Source: Mesorhizobium loti (GTDB lineage: Bacteria; Pseudomonadota; Alphaproteobacteria; Rhizobiales; Rhizobiaceae). From it: a DNA stretch of 64,000 nt. The position numbers were made by a program, and so were the translations under genes. Positions 32,883 to 40,374 of the stretch are shown one piece after another (within the stretch, counting starts at the first letter, position 1; each line of letters opens with the position of its first letter). The notes below the pieces were generated by a model. The model searched no databases and had not been told where the DNA came from. It worked only from the letters and a program-made list of their open reading frames with translations. The DNA lies in NCBI RefSeq assembly GCF_003148495.1, contig NZ_QGGH01000011.1, positions 62,001-126,000 of the forward strand, in the 5' to 3' direction.

Positions 32883-33737
32883 TTATTTGAGCGGACCGGT
32901 CGACCGGTTGGCGTGGTTGAGATCCTTGAAGCCGGCGGACTTCGCCAGACGCTCCGCCTTGGCGCGATCAGAACCGAGCAGCGCGCCTTGCTGGCTGATG
33001 TTCCATGTCTCCTTGGCGTAGGGGTTGGTTTCGCCATTGCGCAGGTTGCGATTGCCCCCGCGCTCGTCGGCGCCCGAAGGCGGCGCGATAAAATCCTTAG
33101 CCTCGTCGCTCTGCGACCAGTTGCCGATGAACTTGTCGAGCTCGTCACCGCCGAGGTCCGTCTTCATGCGGGCAACGCGCTTGCCGTCTTCCTCGACAAT
33201 CTCGACATCGCCTTCGAACATGCGCTGCGCGGCCTTGAGCAGGGTCGGTTTGACGCCGGCTTTGACCAGCGCCTTGGTGAGCCCATCGCCAACGAGCGTG
33301 GTGCGCAGATCGCCTGTGATGCTGGCGATCGCGGTGTCCTTCTCGGCGATGATCTCGTCCTTGGCCCTGATCGCCGCGTCGTGGCGCGTCTGCATCTGCC
33401 GTTCCTTGGCGGCGACAGCGGTCTCGACCTGCTTGCGCACGTCCTTGCCTTCGGGATCGGCCTGGCGGGCTTCGTCCTCGGTCTTGAGGCGTTCCCATTC
33501 GGCGGCATCGAAATCTTCGGGCAGGCCCTTGAGCTTCTTCTCTGCCGCGGTGAGTTTTGCGCGCGCTTCGTCGCGCTCGCGCTTGGAATTGGTGTGGCCG
33601 TTTTTGAGAGCGATGACGGCGGGATGGTCGTCGATCCCGTCGATCTGCAAGATGTGCTTGCCGTCCTTCTCCTCATAGAGGGCATGGAGGGCTTCCTCGA
33701 TACCATCGAGGCTGGAAACGACTGACTTCAAAGCCAC
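32883..33737 (-). CDS. Scaffold protein
   Basis: The 284-residue protein starts at GTG 33737, preceded by AAAGGAG. It is strongly helical and charged, with Lys/Glu/Ala heptads (RERDEARAKLTAAEKKLKGL, AAKERQMQTRHDAAIRAKDE) and a compact C-terminal region ending HANRSTGPLK. Size, composition and position immediately before the major capsid gene identify it as an assembly scaffold that guides capsid formation and leaves. Confidence 0.85.
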   Translation of the reverse strand: MALKSVVSSLDGIEEALHALYEEKDGKHILQIDGIDDHPAVIALKNGHTNSKRERDEARAKLTAAEKKLKGLPEDFDAAEWERLKTEDEARQADPEGKDVRKQVETAVAAKERQMQTRHDAAIRAKDEIIAEKDTAIASITGDLRTTLVGDGLTKALVKAGVKPTLLKAAQRMFEGDVEIVEEDGKRVARMKTDLGGDELDKFIGNWSQSDEAKDFIAPPSGADERGGNRNLRNGETNPYAKETWNISQQGALLGSDRAKAERLAKSAGFKDLNHANRSTGPLK

Positions 33738-33780
33738 CGGCTTTTCTCCTTTGGGGTTGAGAAGCCCGCACCGCGAGCAC

Positions 33781-33806
33781 GAAAAAACCCGCCGGGATGG
33801 CGGGCT
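33781..33806 (-). terminator. Intrinsic terminator upstream of the scaffold gene
   Basis: On the minus strand CCCGCC-ATCCC-GGCGGG is followed by six T residues (33787-33782). It sits 44 bp before the scaffold start codon and after the minus-strand genes ending at 34012. Either the upstream transcript ends here and a promoter for the head genes lies close by, or it is an antiterminated late terminator. Confidence 0.85.
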
Positions 33807-33837
33807 GGAAAGCATCAGAAATGAGTAGAAATCACCT

Positions 33838-33912
33838 CGGATTTGAGGTCGTGACCGGACGGAAAAGGCGGAAGGCCTTTTGACCGGATGACAAATCCGA
33901 TCCGACCTTCCG
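33838..33912. other. Nested inverted repeats upstream of the terminator
   Basis: Three inverted-repeat pairs lie in 75 bp: CGGATTTG (33838-33845) with CAAATCCG (33892-33899), AAAAGG (33863-33868) with CCTTTT (33876-33881), and CGGAAGG (33869-33875) with CCTTCCG (33906-33912). The last crosses the first, so the two cannot form as simple hairpins at once. The remainder of the 275-bp gap up to 34011 shows no gene. Confidence 0.5.
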
Positions 33913-34011
33913 CCCCTGGCTCCACACCGCGGGCGGGAGAAGGCGAAACTAGCACCGCGAGGCGCGTTGGATCAAGTCAAGCCGGCGTCGTGATGGTCAG
34001 GAGGGATTTCA

Positions 34012-34821
34012 TCAGTCGCTCGGGCTGGTTGAGGCGTTGGTGAGAGAGCCGGTCACGGCGAAAGCGCCCGCCGACCCCTGGTTGCTGGCAAAGGCCGCAG
34101 CGTTGCCCGTAAAGAGGACGGACCCCGCAGGGAAGCCTGACGGATCAGCCGGCTTGCCGTCAGCATCTATGAACTTGCGGCGCGTCGCCTCGGGGATATT
34201 GCCGTCGCCATCCAGAAGTGAAGTTCCAAACGCAATCCAGACATCGGCAAACTCGATCGCCACTTCACGCGGGAACGAAATCGGGTCGTCGAACCCGCCG
34301 AAAATCCATTTGCGGCCGTTGATCGTCATCACGCCGCCCGGCAGAAACCCACTATGCAGCACGAAGTCGGGGTCGAGATCGCGCTGCGCGACATCATCAA
34401 GATATTGCTGGGCCTGCGGATCAGCCATGTCGCCAGAGAACAGCATGTGATGCCATGCGCCCTCGATGGTCGAGAACTGGTTGCCGGCCTGATAGCCATA
34501 GGTTAGGTCGGCCGAGTAGGAATAGACCGACACTTCTTGTGCACCGGGGCCGTTCGATGGGAAACTGACCGCCGGAGTGGTTGACGCGTCTTCCTGGGTG
34601 ACACCAAACCAGTACTGCTCGCCCACGGGCAATGTAGGGGTTTTGAACCAGATGCTGAATGAGAGAAGCCCCGTGTCGGCGGCCGTGGCGGCGGCATTGA
34701 CCAATTGCGTTGACGGGTCAAAGGCTACAGCCTGCGCCACATATGGCGCACCACCACCACCGACATTCGGCGCGCTGGCGAGACCCAGCCCGAAAGCAGG
34801 CGCTAGAGAGAACCCGCTCAT
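34012..34821 (-). CDS. LamG/concanavalin-like phage surface protein
   Basis: The 269-residue protein has the sequence order of LamG lectin domains: TGLLSFSIWFKTPTLPVGEQ, then EGAWHHMLFSGDM and WIFGGFDDP. Such domains decorate phage capsids or tails and bind sugars. It is coupled to the upstream gene by a 4-bp overlap and its stop is followed by the structured region and terminator. Probable virion appendage. Confidence 0.7.
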   Translation of the reverse strand: MSGFSLAPAFGLGLASAPNVGGGGAPYVAQAVAFDPSTQLVNAAATAADTGLLSFSIWFKTPTLPVGEQYWFGVTQEDASTTPAVSFPSNGPGAQEVSVYSYSADLTYGYQAGNQFSTIEGAWHHMLFSGDMADPQAQQYLDDVAQRDLDPDFVLHSGFLPGGVMTINGRKWIFGGFDDPISFPREVAIEFADVWIAFGTSLLDGDGNIPEATRRKFIDADGKPADPSGFPAGSVLFTGNAAAFASNQGSAGAFAVTGSLTNASTSPSD

Positions 34822-35099
34822 GCGGCAGGAGCCGTGAAGCCGCGGATTTCAGCCGTGCCATCGCGATCATGCGTGGCGCGGGCATAGACCAGTTGGTCCG
34901 TGCCGAGCGTCGATGACAGTTCGCGCGTGCCGCTGATCGACAGGATCATGAACTGGTCCTCGTCGATATTGGGCTCGGTATCGCCGATGAAGACCGCGAC
35001 GTCACCTTGGATCAACTGGATGCCGAAGCTGCCATCGGTCGAACCGTCGGCGATCGCGGTCCATGCGCTATAGGTCAGAGCCTGGCTGAAAGTGCCCAT
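34818..35099 (-). CDS. Small beta-rich virion-region protein
   Basis: The 93-residue protein (MGTFSQALTYSAWTAIADGS, FIGDTEPNIDEDQFMILSIS) has a pattern I know from small phage decoration-type proteins: one beta sandwich with conserved W and a DTEP turn. Capsid decoration or fibre-attachment are possible. Start 16 bp after the HTH gene's stop. Confidence 0.6.
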   Translation of the reverse strand: MGTFSQALTYSAWTAIADGSTDGSFGIQLIQGDVAVFIGDTEPNIDEDQFMILSISGTRELSSTLGTDQLVYARATHDRDGTAEIRGFTAPAA

Positions 35100-35115
35100 G
35101 TTGGTTTTTCCTTTT

Positions 35116-35493
35116 TCAGGCGAGCGCGGCGTCGACCACGCGATAGGGGCAGCGCAGAAGAGCTGCGATCTCGGTGCGCTTGCGTCCCATGCCGAACAGC
35201 CGGCGGATTTCTGCGGCGCTGTTGACGTTCATCGGTTCGAGCGATGGCTCCGGCTTGGGCGGCGCAGCCTTCACCTTGGCGGCAGCCTCGGCGCGGGCGT
35301 GGCGCTTCTCAGCAGCCGCTTCCGGGTCACGCGGCTCGTGCTGGACGCGGCGCGTGACGTTGAGCCTCGCGGCAAGCTGGCTTGGATAACTGGCAGACAT
35401 GCCGAACGCCTTGGCGATCTCGGCTGTCGGCACGCCGGCGACATACAGGCGCATTATCTCGCGGCGCTTGTCTTCGCTCAGCGGCTTGATCAT
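35116..35493 (-). CDS. Protein with two helix-turn-helix segments
   Basis: Placed from ATG 35493 (125 residues). The N-terminal helix-turn-helix LSEDKRREIMRLYVAGVPTA with EIAKAFGMSASYPSQLAARL resembles resolvase or sigma-like recognition helices. A second, similar HTH lies at the end: SAAEIRRLFGMGRKRTEIAA with LLRCPYRVVDAAL. An Ala/Lys/Pro-rich linker joins them. It may regulate late genes or act as terminase-like DNA binder. Its location between an initiator tRNA and structural genes is unusual. Confidence 0.65.
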   Translation of the reverse strand: MIKPLSEDKRREIMRLYVAGVPTAEIAKAFGMSASYPSQLAARLNVTRRVQHEPRDPEAAAEKRHARAEAAAKVKAAPPKPEPSLEPMNVNSAAEIRRLFGMGRKRTEIAALLRCPYRVVDAALA

Positions 35494-35590
35494 GGAATTT
35501 CCTGGTCTATCCGGCGCCACCGCTTCCCCGCCACAATGAACCGCTTGCCAACGGCTGCCCCGCGCGGGTGCTTCTTAGGGTCGAGCGAGT

Positions 35591-35770
35591 GGCCTTTTGG
35601 CCGTAGCCGGTATCAGGCTTAAGGACTGCAGGGCAATTTCTGGAGCGGAAGTCGGAGCGTCCGCGAAACTGTTGGGCGGCTTTCGGTCAGATGCCCCCGA
35701 CCGTTAGCCGCCCCGCTTTTGGCTCCAACCAACGGAACCGAAAACTGTTGCCCGGTCTCTCAACCGGGCA
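35591..35770. ncRNA. Structured non-coding stretch with three hairpins
   Basis: The 370-bp gap between the HTH gene and tRNA-fMet has no convincing gene. Hairpins: GGCCTTTTGGCC at 35591-35602; a two-part 13-bp stem GGGCGGCT-TT-CGGTC with GACCG-TT-AGCCGCCC (35674-35713), 10-base loop; and TGCCCGGT/ACCGGGCA (35749-35770), 6-base loop. It could hold an untranslated RNA or processing sites for the tRNA-bearing transcript. Strand is not decided. Confidence 0.4.
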
Positions 35771-35863
35771 GGGCCAGATGCTTGCCTTTAGCGCCATCCT
35801 CACCCTGCAAGTCTGCAAGTGTCGGCCGAAGCCTTCGTCTTCAAACTGCAGGTCTATCGGATC

Positions 35864-35940
<77 letters not shown>

Positions 35941-35949
35941 AAACCATCT

Positions 35950-35966
35950 GGTGCCAGAATGGTTAC
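35950..35966. promoter_or_regulatory. Operator-like palindrome between accessory cassette and tRNA-fMet
   Basis: GGTGCCA-GAA-TGGTTAC matches the prophage operator family on both arms. On the minus strand TTGTAA is at its edge, but the -10 position 17 bp on (GGTTTC) is poor and would start inside the tRNA. It therefore looks more like a transcription block in the late operon than a promoter operator. Confidence 0.6.
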
Positions 35967-35970
35967 AATC

Positions 35971-37206
35971 TCACGCCGATGTCAAGAGCGATGGCTGTGG
36001 ACAATCCGAACCGAGCCAGTCGGCGTCGGGTTTGCCGAGGAGTTCGGCGGTCCACCCGCCCATCGACCGCACGAACGGCGCGAGGTCCGCCAGATGCGCC
36101 CGCCATGCCTGCCGATACCGCTCCACCTGACGCCATGGCTGGCCATTGTAGAAGTGCGGCGAGGTGTCCATCGGGACGCCGCCAAGAACAATGCGCTCAT
36201 AGCCCAGTTCAAGCAGGCCCTTGACCGCAAGCAGCCCGGTCGAGCCGCCCCAATCGGGCGTGGTCTTGTCGATGCCAGGCGCTGCCTTGTGCGCCCAGAC
36301 CTCGGGTTTGTTGCGCCCTGCCTTGACGCGCCGTGACACCGCGTCTCGGATGCCGATCCAGTCGATGCATGCGCCCGGATGCAGCGTGAACCAGTAGTCG
36401 AGATGCCCCTGCCATTCGATGCCGATGTTGTTGGCGGCGGCGACAGCGTTCGGCGTGAACAGTTTCAGCGCAGATGCGGCGTCGGCATGGACACAGGCCG
36501 CATCGCCCAAAACCAGGGCCGTTCTCACGGGATCAGGTCTCCAGTCGGTGAGCACGGGTGCATCCCGCTCTGGTTCGGGCCAGATGTCGCCCGCTGCTAC
36601 CAGGCGCACGCGCTGCCGGCGCGCCAGATGCTGCATCACAGGCAACTCGATCGCGAAATCATGGTTGCCCGCCTTGCTCACTCCGCCCTTGTAGGCGGAG
36701 AAGCTGAAGGTGCCGGGGTTCTTGCGATAGGTCGGCGAAAAGGCCTGGTCGAGCTCCAGCGTTTTTCCCGCTGCGATATTGTCGAAGCCGACAAGGGCAA
36801 TAGTCGATCCGCGCTGCGCCCGCTCGATCGCCCAGCATGTAGCGATCGTGCCGCGCGTGAACTGGAGCCGCCCCGTGGCGCCAAGCCCGCCGAGCTTTTC
36901 GCCGATCGTGTTCCAGGGCTTCTGGTCGACCAGCTCGGTTCCCTTTGGCATGTCGCAGCGGTCCGGTTGGTGCAGGATCGATGCGACCCAGCCGCGCGCC
37001 GGCTTGCGCCGGTTGTTCTGCTGGAACGTCTTGATCATGGCCGGGTGCGCTTCGAGCAGCCCGAAATCGTACTTTTGACCGTAATCGACCGCATCCTGCC
37101 AGGCGCAGTCCCACATGCGGATGACGGTGTCGCAACCGTCGATGAACTTGCCCCAGCGCTTGCCCTCCGGCGAGCGGCCGTGGCCGATGATCGCTATCGT
37201 TGCCAT
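35971..37206 (-). CDS. Two-domain protein with GT29-like (sialyltransferase-fold) N-terminus
   Basis: The 411-residue protein begins ATIAIIGHGRSPEGKRWGK and has FIDGCDTVIRMWDC and WAIERAQRGSTIALVGFDN, which I recognise as the GT29-like glycosyltransferase pattern. From about residue 225 a second domain starts (TALVLGDAACVHADAASAL) with GGSTGLLAVKGLLELGYERI near its end; this type recurs in phage proteins of unknown role. It is the last gene of the accessory cassette and overlaps the methyltransferase gene upstream by 13 bp. It may transfer a sugar to virion or surface glycan. Confidence 0.65.
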   Translation of the reverse strand: MATIAIIGHGRSPEGKRWGKFIDGCDTVIRMWDCAWQDAVDYGQKYDFGLLEAHPAMIKTFQQNNRRKPARGWVASILHQPDRCDMPKGTELVDQKPWNTIGEKLGGLGATGRLQFTRGTIATCWAIERAQRGSTIALVGFDNIAAGKTLELDQAFSPTYRKNPGTFSFSAYKGGVSKAGNHDFAIELPVMQHLARRQRVRLVAAGDIWPEPERDAPVLTDWRPDPVRTALVLGDAACVHADAASALKLFTPNAVAAANNIGIEWQGHLDYWFTLHPGACIDWIGIRDAVSRRVKAGRNKPEVWAHKAAPGIDKTTPDWGGSTGLLAVKGLLELGYERIVLGGVPMDTSPHFYNGQPWRQVERYRQAWRAHLADLAPFVRSMGGWTAELLGKPDADWLGSDCPQPSLLTSA

Positions 37207-38111
37207 TCGATCAGCAGCACCGGATAGAGGCCAGGCGAGCCGCGCCAGCGGTTGATGCGGCGGCGGCCGTCGAGCACGATCGTGCGGCGCTGCGGTCCGC
37301 CGCGCATCAGCGTCACCGGGCCATCCTCGAAGCGCGGCGGCAGGTCGGTCCGATAGTGATCCTCCGGCTCGGCCGTGGCATCATGCTTCGACGCCATCCA
37401 GTCGATGACCTTCACCAGATCGGCCGCCGGCCAATATGTCGATGTAACCCGATGCGTTTCGGGCGACGGTTGGACATGTCCAAACCATTCGCAGGCAATG
37501 CGCTGCATCTCGAAATAGGGCGTGTGGCCATGATGCTGGAACTGCGCAAGCACGTCGTCCCATGTTGGGGGGCGCAGCCGGAACATCTCCTCGACGCCGT
37601 CTTGCGTGATCTCGGTGACTCGGCGGTCTTCGATGTAGAGCCCGTCAATCGCCGTATACCAAGCCGAAAGCTGGTGTGTCTGGTTGACGCGGATCGTCTC
37701 GTGGCCGTGCCTGATCGTGGCGACGATTGTTCGGGCAACGCGCCGCAGTTCGGCGACGGCGACCTGCATCTCACTTGGCCGAAGCCAATCGAGGAGCCGT
37801 GTGCATATCGCTGTGGCGAAGTCGCTGTCATGGTAGGGCAGCGCGAAAATCGATCCCTGAAACGTGGCAAACTCGGGATAGCGCGCGCTCGCCACCGCCA
37901 ACATGTCGGCCGAGACATCGACACCGGTCACAGCAAACCCGCGCTCGCGGTAGATTTCGCCATAGCGCCCGGTGCCAAGCGGCACGTCGAGCACCGGACC
38001 ATCTCGAACGAAGTCGGCGACCGCCAGTTGCTCGCGCGCCCAGCGCAGGGAATGGCAGCGCTCGACGTCATACCGCTCTGCGATGGTGCCGTGATACTTG
38101 TCGGGGTTCAA
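37194..38111 (-). CDS. SAM-dependent methyltransferase with C-terminal extension
   Basis: From TTG 38111, which overlaps the previous stop as TTGA, the product has 305 residues. The class I methyltransferase core lies in the first 130: VLDVPLGTGRYGEIYRERG (motif I), VTGVDVSADMLAVA (motif II), and FATAICTRLLDWL. The C-terminal 150 residues ends with RRTIVLDGRRRINRWRGS. Substrate unknown; the cassette suggests a small molecule, sugar or protein linked to it. A longer start at 38153 is possible. Confidence 0.8.
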   Translation of the reverse strand: MNPDKYHGTIAERYDVERCHSLRWAREQLAVADFVRDGPVLDVPLGTGRYGEIYRERGFAVTGVDVSADMLAVASARYPEFATFQGSIFALPYHDSDFATAICTRLLDWLRPSEMQVAVAELRRVARTIVATIRHGHETIRVNQTHQLSAWYTAIDGLYIEDRRVTEITQDGVEEMFRLRPPTWDDVLAQFQHHGHTPYFEMQRIACEWFGHVQPSPETHRVTSTYWPAADLVKVIDWMASKHDATAEPEDHYRTDLPPRFEDGPVTLMRGGPQRRTIVLDGRRRINRWRGSPGLYPVLLIEWQR

Positions 38112-38326
38112 AGCCGGTCCATGACGTGAAGCTTCAGATGCTCGGCGATCCACAACGCAAACTCTCGCGACATGTGGGAAGATTGAACCACAAAATCGTC
38201 ATCGTCCTTGTGGAAGCCGACGATAATCACCTGATCCCACGATTCCCGACTGCTGTAGGCAAGCGCCTCTTCTGGCGTCATCTTGTTGTGTGGGCCGAGT
38301 TCAACGACCTTTTCGTTGGCGCTCAT
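38108..38326 (-). CDS. 72-residue phage protein of the accessory cassette
   Basis: A small protein coupled at both ends by 4-bp overlaps. SRESWDQVIIVGFHKDDDDF followed by SREFALWIAEHLKLHVM is a pattern that occurs in many phage genomes in my recollection (W..VIIVG...DD, then ALW..E). Its role is not known. It was considered as a substrate peptide for the neighbouring radical SAM enzyme, but the wide distribution argues against that. Confidence 0.65.
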   Translation of the reverse strand: MSANEKVVELGPHNKMTPEEALAYSSRESWDQVIIVGFHKDDDDFVVQSSHMSREFALWIAEHLKLHVMDRL

Positions 38327-39174
38327 CGTGCTTGCCAGGCTGCCGCGTGTTCCACCCCATGCTTGCAGCCGTCGCTGTTGCAGCCGCCACAGGGCGAAAG
38401 ACCCTCACGAGACCGAAGCAACTGCATGCGACGCTTGCGCATTGCCGGCGAGGTCCAGATGTCGAGCAGGTGCTCGTGAGCGGCAGAGCCGAAACGCACC
38501 ACCTTATGCCAATCCTGGGGGCAGAGCAGAACGTCGCCATTCCAATCCAACATCAATTGGTATCCGGCGTACCAGCATGGCCGTGTCGCATCGATCGGCC
38601 GCTGCTCGCCGACATTGATCGTCCCGGCCCGATTGGTGAGGTGCGACAGGCCGAAATTCTCTTCCTCCGGCTGCCAGCGGTCGCGCAGGATGAACTCGCT
38701 CGAGCCAGCCTCGGCAAAGATAGCCTCGAAATGCTCGATCTGGGATGGCCCGTCATACATCGAGACGCAGATGTAATCGCAGCCGGCCGCCGTGAGGTCG
38801 CGCACCATGCTCGCGGTGAGCCGATCGCCATTCGTGGTCAACTCGACGCGGAACTCGCCGAAGGCGCGCACCAGGTCGATGATTTTCGGATGCAGCAGCG
38901 GCTCGCCGAAGCCGCAGATATGGACCGTTCCCTCGTAGGCGAGGTCTTTCAGGTCGGCCGCGATCTTGCGCGCCAACTCCACAGACATGTGGAGCCGCTG
39001 GTTGGGGTAAATCGCGTCATCGACGCGCGGGCAGAAGACGCAAGCCCGGTTGCAAAGTTCGGTCGGGTTGATCTCAACGAACGAGAACAGCGGCACCTTG
39101 CCGACCATCTGGACGCGATCAACGAAGGTCGCCTTGCGCGCCAAGTTGCGGAGCGTGGCGTCGTTGGCGTTCAT
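38323..39174 (-). CDS. Radical SAM/SPASM-type protein
   Basis: The 283-residue protein has the radical SAM cluster motif CNRACVFC (41-48, CxxxCxxC), the GGE-like GFGEP (88-92) and TTNG (113-116). The C-terminal part carries five Cys (200, 218, 262, 265, 270), including CPQDW and CGGCNSDGC, which is a SPASM/twitch-type auxiliary cluster arrangement. It would cleave SAM to make a radical for modification of a sugar, peptide or other substrate. It is translationally coupled to both neighbours and to the portal operon. Confidence 0.88.
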   Translation of the reverse strand: MNANDATLRNLARKATFVDRVQMVGKVPLFSFVEINPTELCNRACVFCPRVDDAIYPNQRLHMSVELARKIAADLKDLAYEGTVHICGFGEPLLHPKIIDLVRAFGEFRVELTTNGDRLTASMVRDLTAAGCDYICVSMYDGPSQIEHFEAIFAEAGSSEFILRDRWQPEEENFGLSHLTNRAGTINVGEQRPIDATRPCWYAGYQLMLDWNGDVLLCPQDWHKVVRFGSAAHEHLLDIWTSPAMRKRRMQLLRSREGLSPCGGCNSDGCKHGVEHAAAWQAR

Positions 39175-39377
39175 CAGGCGGCAATGCGCTTGTGCACGTA
39201 GACCGAACGATCCGGCGTGATCCGGTAGCCATCGAACTCGACGCCTGCGCCTGGAAGGGTGCCCTTGTCGAGATAGACCCTGCTTCCGTCGCGAAAAATC
39301 ACGACGCCTTCAATGCTTTCGTCCGATGACAGGACGGCGGCGATTTCCTCGGTGTCGATCTGCAGCTTTTCCATCAT
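39174..39377 (-). CDS. 67-residue protein in the accessory cassette
   Basis: From ATG 39377, which overlaps the upstream methyltransferase stop by 4 bp, a 67-residue protein with DESIEGVVIFRDGSRVYLDK, a beta-hairpin-like stretch, and a basic end VYVHKRIAA. It ends on the first base of the radical SAM gene. No family recognised. It might be a carrier or partner of the enzymes around it. Confidence 0.6.
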   Translation of the reverse strand: MMEKLQIDTEEIAAVLSSDESIEGVVIFRDGSRVYLDKGTLPGAGVEFDGYRITPDRSVYVHKRIAA

Positions 39378-40015
39378 CCAACCTTCCTGAAAATCATGAG
39401 CCCGTCGCGGTGCACCAAGCGCCCGCTGTCGTCGTAGCTGGCGTGGATGAGTTGGAGCCGATCGCTGGCGAGGAACAGTTTCAGCGCACCGGTAAAGCCG
39501 TTGGCGATCTCGGCGCCGTAGCGCTGCTCGCCGTGCAGGAAGGCCTGCGACACGACCAGCAAACCATCGGCGCGCAAGGTGCGCAGCATGTTGGCCAGCG
39601 TCACGTCGAAGCGGTGCAGCACATACCAGAGGCACTGGCCGAGCACGACGAAGTCGACCGAGACGCAACCGAAGTCGTCCGCTGTGATGTCGCCCTGCCG
39701 GAACACCGCGTCGTGCTGGAGGCTGCGCGCGGTCTTGACCGCCGCTTCGCTGATGTCGATCCCGATCATGGGGCAGATCGCGGCGCGTAGCATCGCGGTC
39801 AAGTGACCGTGGCCGCAGCCGATCTCGATGCCGGCATTGAACGGCCCGAGCCTGCCCAGCGTCTCAACGAGGCGCGTGCGGCTCACGGCGTAATAGGCCG
39901 CCATCTGGCCCTTGCGGCCGGCCTGGTCCCAAGGATCAGGGTTTTCCGAATAGACCCTCTGCCAGTCGCCGACGAGTTGGAGCTTGCCGTCGGTCTCGGC
40001 GAAGACGCCTTCCAT
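39374..40015 (-). CDS. NodS-like SAM methyltransferase
   Basis: The 213-residue protein has class I methyltransferase motif I IEIGCGHGH (63-71), GIDISEAAV and the VDFVVLGQCLWYV strand. The N-terminal part DWQRVYSENPDPWDQ resembles the start of NodS and related N-methyltransferases that act on sugar amines (NodS itself methylates the chitin-oligosaccharide amine in rhizobia). This resemblance is not proof of that substrate. Coupled by ATGA and TGATG overlaps to the genes on both sides. Confidence 0.8.
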   Translation of the reverse strand: MEGVFAETDGKLQLVGDWQRVYSENPDPWDQAGRKGQMAAYYAVSRTRLVETLGRLGPFNAGIEIGCGHGHLTAMLRAAICPMIGIDISEAAVKTARSLQHDAVFRQGDITADDFGCVSVDFVVLGQCLWYVLHRFDVTLANMLRTLRADGLLVVSQAFLHGEQRYGAEIANGFTGALKLFLASDRLQLIHASYDDSGRLVHRDGLMIFRKVG

Positions 40016-40374
40016 CAGGCCGCTTCCGCCAGCCAGAAGGTCTCGATGGCATCAAGCACATCCGGCGCTGTCACGCCGTCGCGAAACACGCCGCCGATCT
40101 GGCAATATGCGCAGATGGTTCGTTCGGCATGATGCGCTCGGCCTGCCCGATATAGATGCTCGATCCACTCGAACGGCGACATATCTGCCTTCTCGTTGTT
40201 GCACGCGAAGCAGACGATAATCGCCAGCGTGCCGCCCTGCGAGCGAGGGAAAATATGATCCCTTGTGGTGTGGAAGATGCTGCGATTGCGCCCTAGAACC
40301 ATCTTCACACCGCAGTATGGGCACGGCTTTCCAACGGCCTTTTCGCGTCGCTTGTACAGGTCGATCACGTTCAT
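40015..40374 (-). CDS. HNH-family protein
   Basis: The 119-residue protein from ATG 40374 has two CxxC pairs (CPYC, 18-21; CFAC, 55-58), the RDHIFPRSQGG histidine motif (38-48) and CNNEKADM (58-65), the arrangement of a zinc-stabilised HNH nuclease. It lies between an aminotransferase and a methyltransferase gene in an operon otherwise devoted to small-molecule enzymes. It may be a homing or packaging-related nuclease that moved in. Confidence 0.8.
   Translation of the reverse strand: MNVIDLYKRREKAVGKPCPYCGVKMVLGRNRSIFHTTRDHIFPRSQGGTLAIIVCFACNNEKADMSPFEWIEHLYRAGRAHHAERTICAYCQIGGVFRDGVTAPDVLDAIETFWLAEAA

Noticed and set aside
34876..34893. ACCAGTTGGTCC palindrome
   Set aside because: It is inside a coding region, has a different arm sequence and spacing from the operator family.
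38108..39377. RiPP-type system: small proteins as substrates of the radical SAM/SPASM enzyme
   Set aside because: The 72-residue protein resembles a widespread phage protein and neither small protein has a repetitive or Cys/Gly-rich core. Kept only as an alternative.
39374..40015. Calling the methyltransferase nodS
   Set aside because: Only a short N-terminal likeness and the general fold support it. There are no nod genes around it and the setting is a phage late operon.
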